Assembly (NCBI RefSeq): GCF_010974945.1
Contig: NZ_JAAIVB010000070.1
Coordinates: forward strand, 1-54,034
Length of the DNA: 54,034 bases
Direction of reading: 5' to 3'
Origin: Noviherbaspirillum galbum
Lineage (GTDB): Bacteria; Pseudomonadota; Gammaproteobacteria; Burkholderiales; Burkholderiaceae_D
Program-made: the position numbers and the translations under genes
The notes under the pieces: model-generated
What the model was told of the DNA's origin: nothing
Databases searched by the model: none
Seen by the model: the letters and a program-made list of their open reading frames with translations, nothing else
Part shown: in pieces, positions 52,578-54,034 of the stretch
Layout: each line of letters starts with the position of its first letter
Position numbering within the stretch: position 1 is the first letter of the stretch

Positions 52578-53753
52578 ATGACCAATTCAGCCTCATTCGG
52601 AGCCTTCACGTTCAGCACCGTTCCGCACATCGTCAGTGAAGTTGGCGCGGTGAAAAAGCTTGGCCAGCTCGTAGCCCAGCATTTCCCGAAAGCGCGCCGC
52701 GCCCTGATCGTGACCGACGGCGGTTTCCTGAAGACGGGCCTGGTCGACGCGCCAATCACCAGCCTGCGCGAAGCCGGCCTTGCCGTCAGCATATTCTCGG
52801 ACGTCGTGGCCGATCCGCCGGAAGCCGTCGTGCTGAAAGCCGTGGCCGATGCGCGCCACTCGGAAACCGACCTGGTCATCGGACTAGGTGGCGGCAGTTC
52901 CATGGACGTCGCCAAGCTGATCGCCGTGCTGGCAGGCAGCGACCAAGAATTGAAAACCATGTATGGCATCGGAAACGTGAAGGGCAGCCGCTTGCCACTT
53001 GTGCAAGTACCTACTACGGCAGGCACCGGCTCTGAAGTGACGCCGATTTCCATCGTCACGACCGGAGAAACGACGAAGATGGGCGTCGTCTCCCCGCAGC
53101 TGTATGCGGACGTCGCGGTGCTGGATGCGGAACTCACCGTGGGCCTGCCGCCCAAGGTGACAGCTGCCACCGGCATCGATGCCATGGTGCACGCCATCGA
53201 GGCATACACCACCAAGCACAAGAAGAATCCCTTGTCGGACATGCTGGCGCGGGAAGCCCTGTCCCTGCTGTCGAAGAACATCGTCGCCGCCTGCGAGAAC
53301 GGCAAGGATCTGCAGGTGCGCCAGGCCATGCTGCTCGGCGCCATGCTCGCCGGCCAGTCCTTTGCCAACGCGCCCTGCGCAGCCGTGCACGCCCTCGCCT
53401 ACCCCATCGGCGGCATCTTCCATGTCCCGCACGGATTGTCCAACTCGCTGGTCCTGCCGCATGTGCTGCGCTTCAATGCACCGGAAGCCGCCGGCATGTA
53501 TGCGGAGCTGGCAGAGATCGTTTCGCCCGGAGCGAGCGGCAGCGTCGAGGCCCGTACGCAGGCCCTGATCGACCGCATGGATGACATCGCCCGCCGTACC
53601 GGCATCGAAACCCAGCTGCGCCAGGTAGGCATCCAGGAATCCGACCTCGACCGCATGGCGGACGACGCCATGCTGCAGACCCGCCTCCTGACCAATAACC
53701 CGCGCGAGATCCGCCGCGATGACGCACGCGCGATCTATGCCGCTGCGCTATAG
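52578..53753 (+). CDS. Iron-containing alcohol dehydrogenase
   Basis: This 391-residue group III alcohol dehydrogenase has the NAD-binding GLGGGSSMDVAK loop. The metal ligands are Asp 201 and His 205 (GIDAMVHAIEAY), His 271 (AVHALAYPIGG) and His 285 (VPHG). PTTAGTGSEVT is present. Family members oxidise or reduce short-chain alcohols and aldehydes. AGGAGA lies upstream of the ATG. It is the only plus-strand gene in the last 30 kb; a terminator follows. Confidence 0.95.
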   Translation: MTNSASFGAFTFSTVPHIVSEVGAVKKLGQLVAQHFPKARRALIVTDGGFLKTGLVDAPITSLREAGLAVSIFSDVVADPPEAVVLKAVADARHSETDLVIGLGGGSSMDVAKLIAVLAGSDQELKTMYGIGNVKGSRLPLVQVPTTAGTGSEVTPISIVTTGETTKMGVVSPQLYADVAVLDAELTVGLPPKVTAATGIDAMVHAIEAYTTKHKKNPLSDMLAREALSLLSKNIVAACENGKDLQVRQAMLLGAMLAGQSFANAPCAAVHALAYPIGGIFHVPHGLSNSLVLPHVLRFNAPEAAGMYAELAEIVSPGASGSVEARTQALIDRMDDIARRTGIETQLRQVGIQESDLDRMADDAMLQTRLLTNNPREIRRDDARAIYAAAL

Positions 53754-53793
53754 CGTTGAAAGCGGGGCCGGAACGCGCGAGCGGCGCCGGCAT

Positions 53794-53822
53794 GAAAAAA
53801 GCGGCCCGCGGGCCGCTTTTTT
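53794..53822. terminator. Bidirectional rho-independent terminator
   Basis: GAAAAAAGCGGCCC pairs with GGGCCGCTTTTTT around a 2-base loop, between the convergent alcohol dehydrogenase and LivM-like genes. Confidence 0.92.
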
Positions 53823-53840
53823 ATCGGGTGCGAATGTTGG

Positions 53841-54034
53841 TCAATGACCCTGACCCGCCGTCGGTCCGCGCTTGAACAAGGCGATGAATTCGCCCACGAT
53901 GCCGCGTCGGAAGGCCAGCACGCAGATGATGAAGATGAAGCCGGTGACGATGGTGACCGACTCGCCGATGGTTCGGAACCACTCCACGTTCGTCAGCGTC
54001 GCCAGCCAGTTGCCGAGGTCGCCCAGCTTGTTTT
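53841..54034 (-). CDS. C-terminus of a LivM-like branched-chain amino-acid ABC permease
   Basis: Only the last 64 residues are visible; the gene continues beyond the window. They contain a membrane helix (SVTIVTGFIFIICVLAF) and the RRGIVGEF end typical of LivM permeases, then a short hydrophilic tail GPTAGQGH. LivM is one of two membrane subunits of the Liv importers. Because the whole fold is not visible, the family call is moderate. Confidence 0.7.
   Translation of the reverse strand, partial: NKLGDLGNWLATLTNVEWFRTIGESVTIVTGFIFIICVLAFRRGIVGEFIALFKRGPTAGQGH

Overview
The window reads as chromosomal DNA of a high-GC betaproteobacterium, most likely an Oxalobacteraceae-type Burkholderiales. 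The main clue is the conserved order mnmG-rsmG-(lysE)-parA-parB-atpIBEFHAGDC-hemE-priA, together with SlyX, DUF2288, cytochrome c5 and TauE/SafE genes typical of that order. I made this assignment by recognising families and gene order; no database search was run.

Bases 1-2030 hold the end of an OmpA-family gene, a di-haem cytochrome and an intact tRNA-Arg(CCG). From 1985 to 12953 an 10.9-kb element of visibly lower GC is integrated into the 3' part of that tRNA, leaving a perfect 46-bp duplication at its far end. It encodes a tyrosine integrase, an AlpA-like regulator, a winged-helix protein, a CHC2 zinc-finger protein and a RecA-like replication ATPase. These are followed by an HK97-type head and packaging module: capsid, protease, portal, HNH, TerS, TerL and connector. 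There are no tail, lysis or lysogeny-repressor genes. This is the layout of a capsid-forming phage-inducible chromosomal island (cf-PICI), a phage satellite that makes its own heads and borrows tails. Between the replication and capsid genes lies a symmetric array of four 13-bp repeats, a candidate replication origin or operator.

Bases 13 to 32 kb are ordinary accessory and housekeeping chromosome. They include an SMP-30-like lactonase, a FliL-like protein, DUF2288, SlyX, and a Tat-exported fumarylacetoacetase-fold protein. One short-chain-dehydrogenase-like protein carries the complete halohydrin dehalogenase signature. Rep helicase, an EAL response regulator, secreted CAP and beta-propeller proteins, a stress-protein (DUF2382) cluster, a nuclease-phospholipase/VTT pair and two acetyltransferases follow.

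Bases 32.8 to 52 kb are the conserved chromosome-maintenance and energy block. It contains priA, a 787-bp gene-free stretch rich in DnaA boxes, hemE, the complete F1Fo ATP synthase operon with a clear sigma-70 promoter, parB, parA, rsmG and mnmG. Two perfect parS sites lie beside mnmG, one of which forms the first six codons of a gene. ParB carries an unusual Gly/Asn/Ser insertion encoded by a short tandem repeat. The window ends with a TauE/SafE transporter, an iron-dependent alcohol dehydrogenase and the C-terminus of a LivM-like permease.
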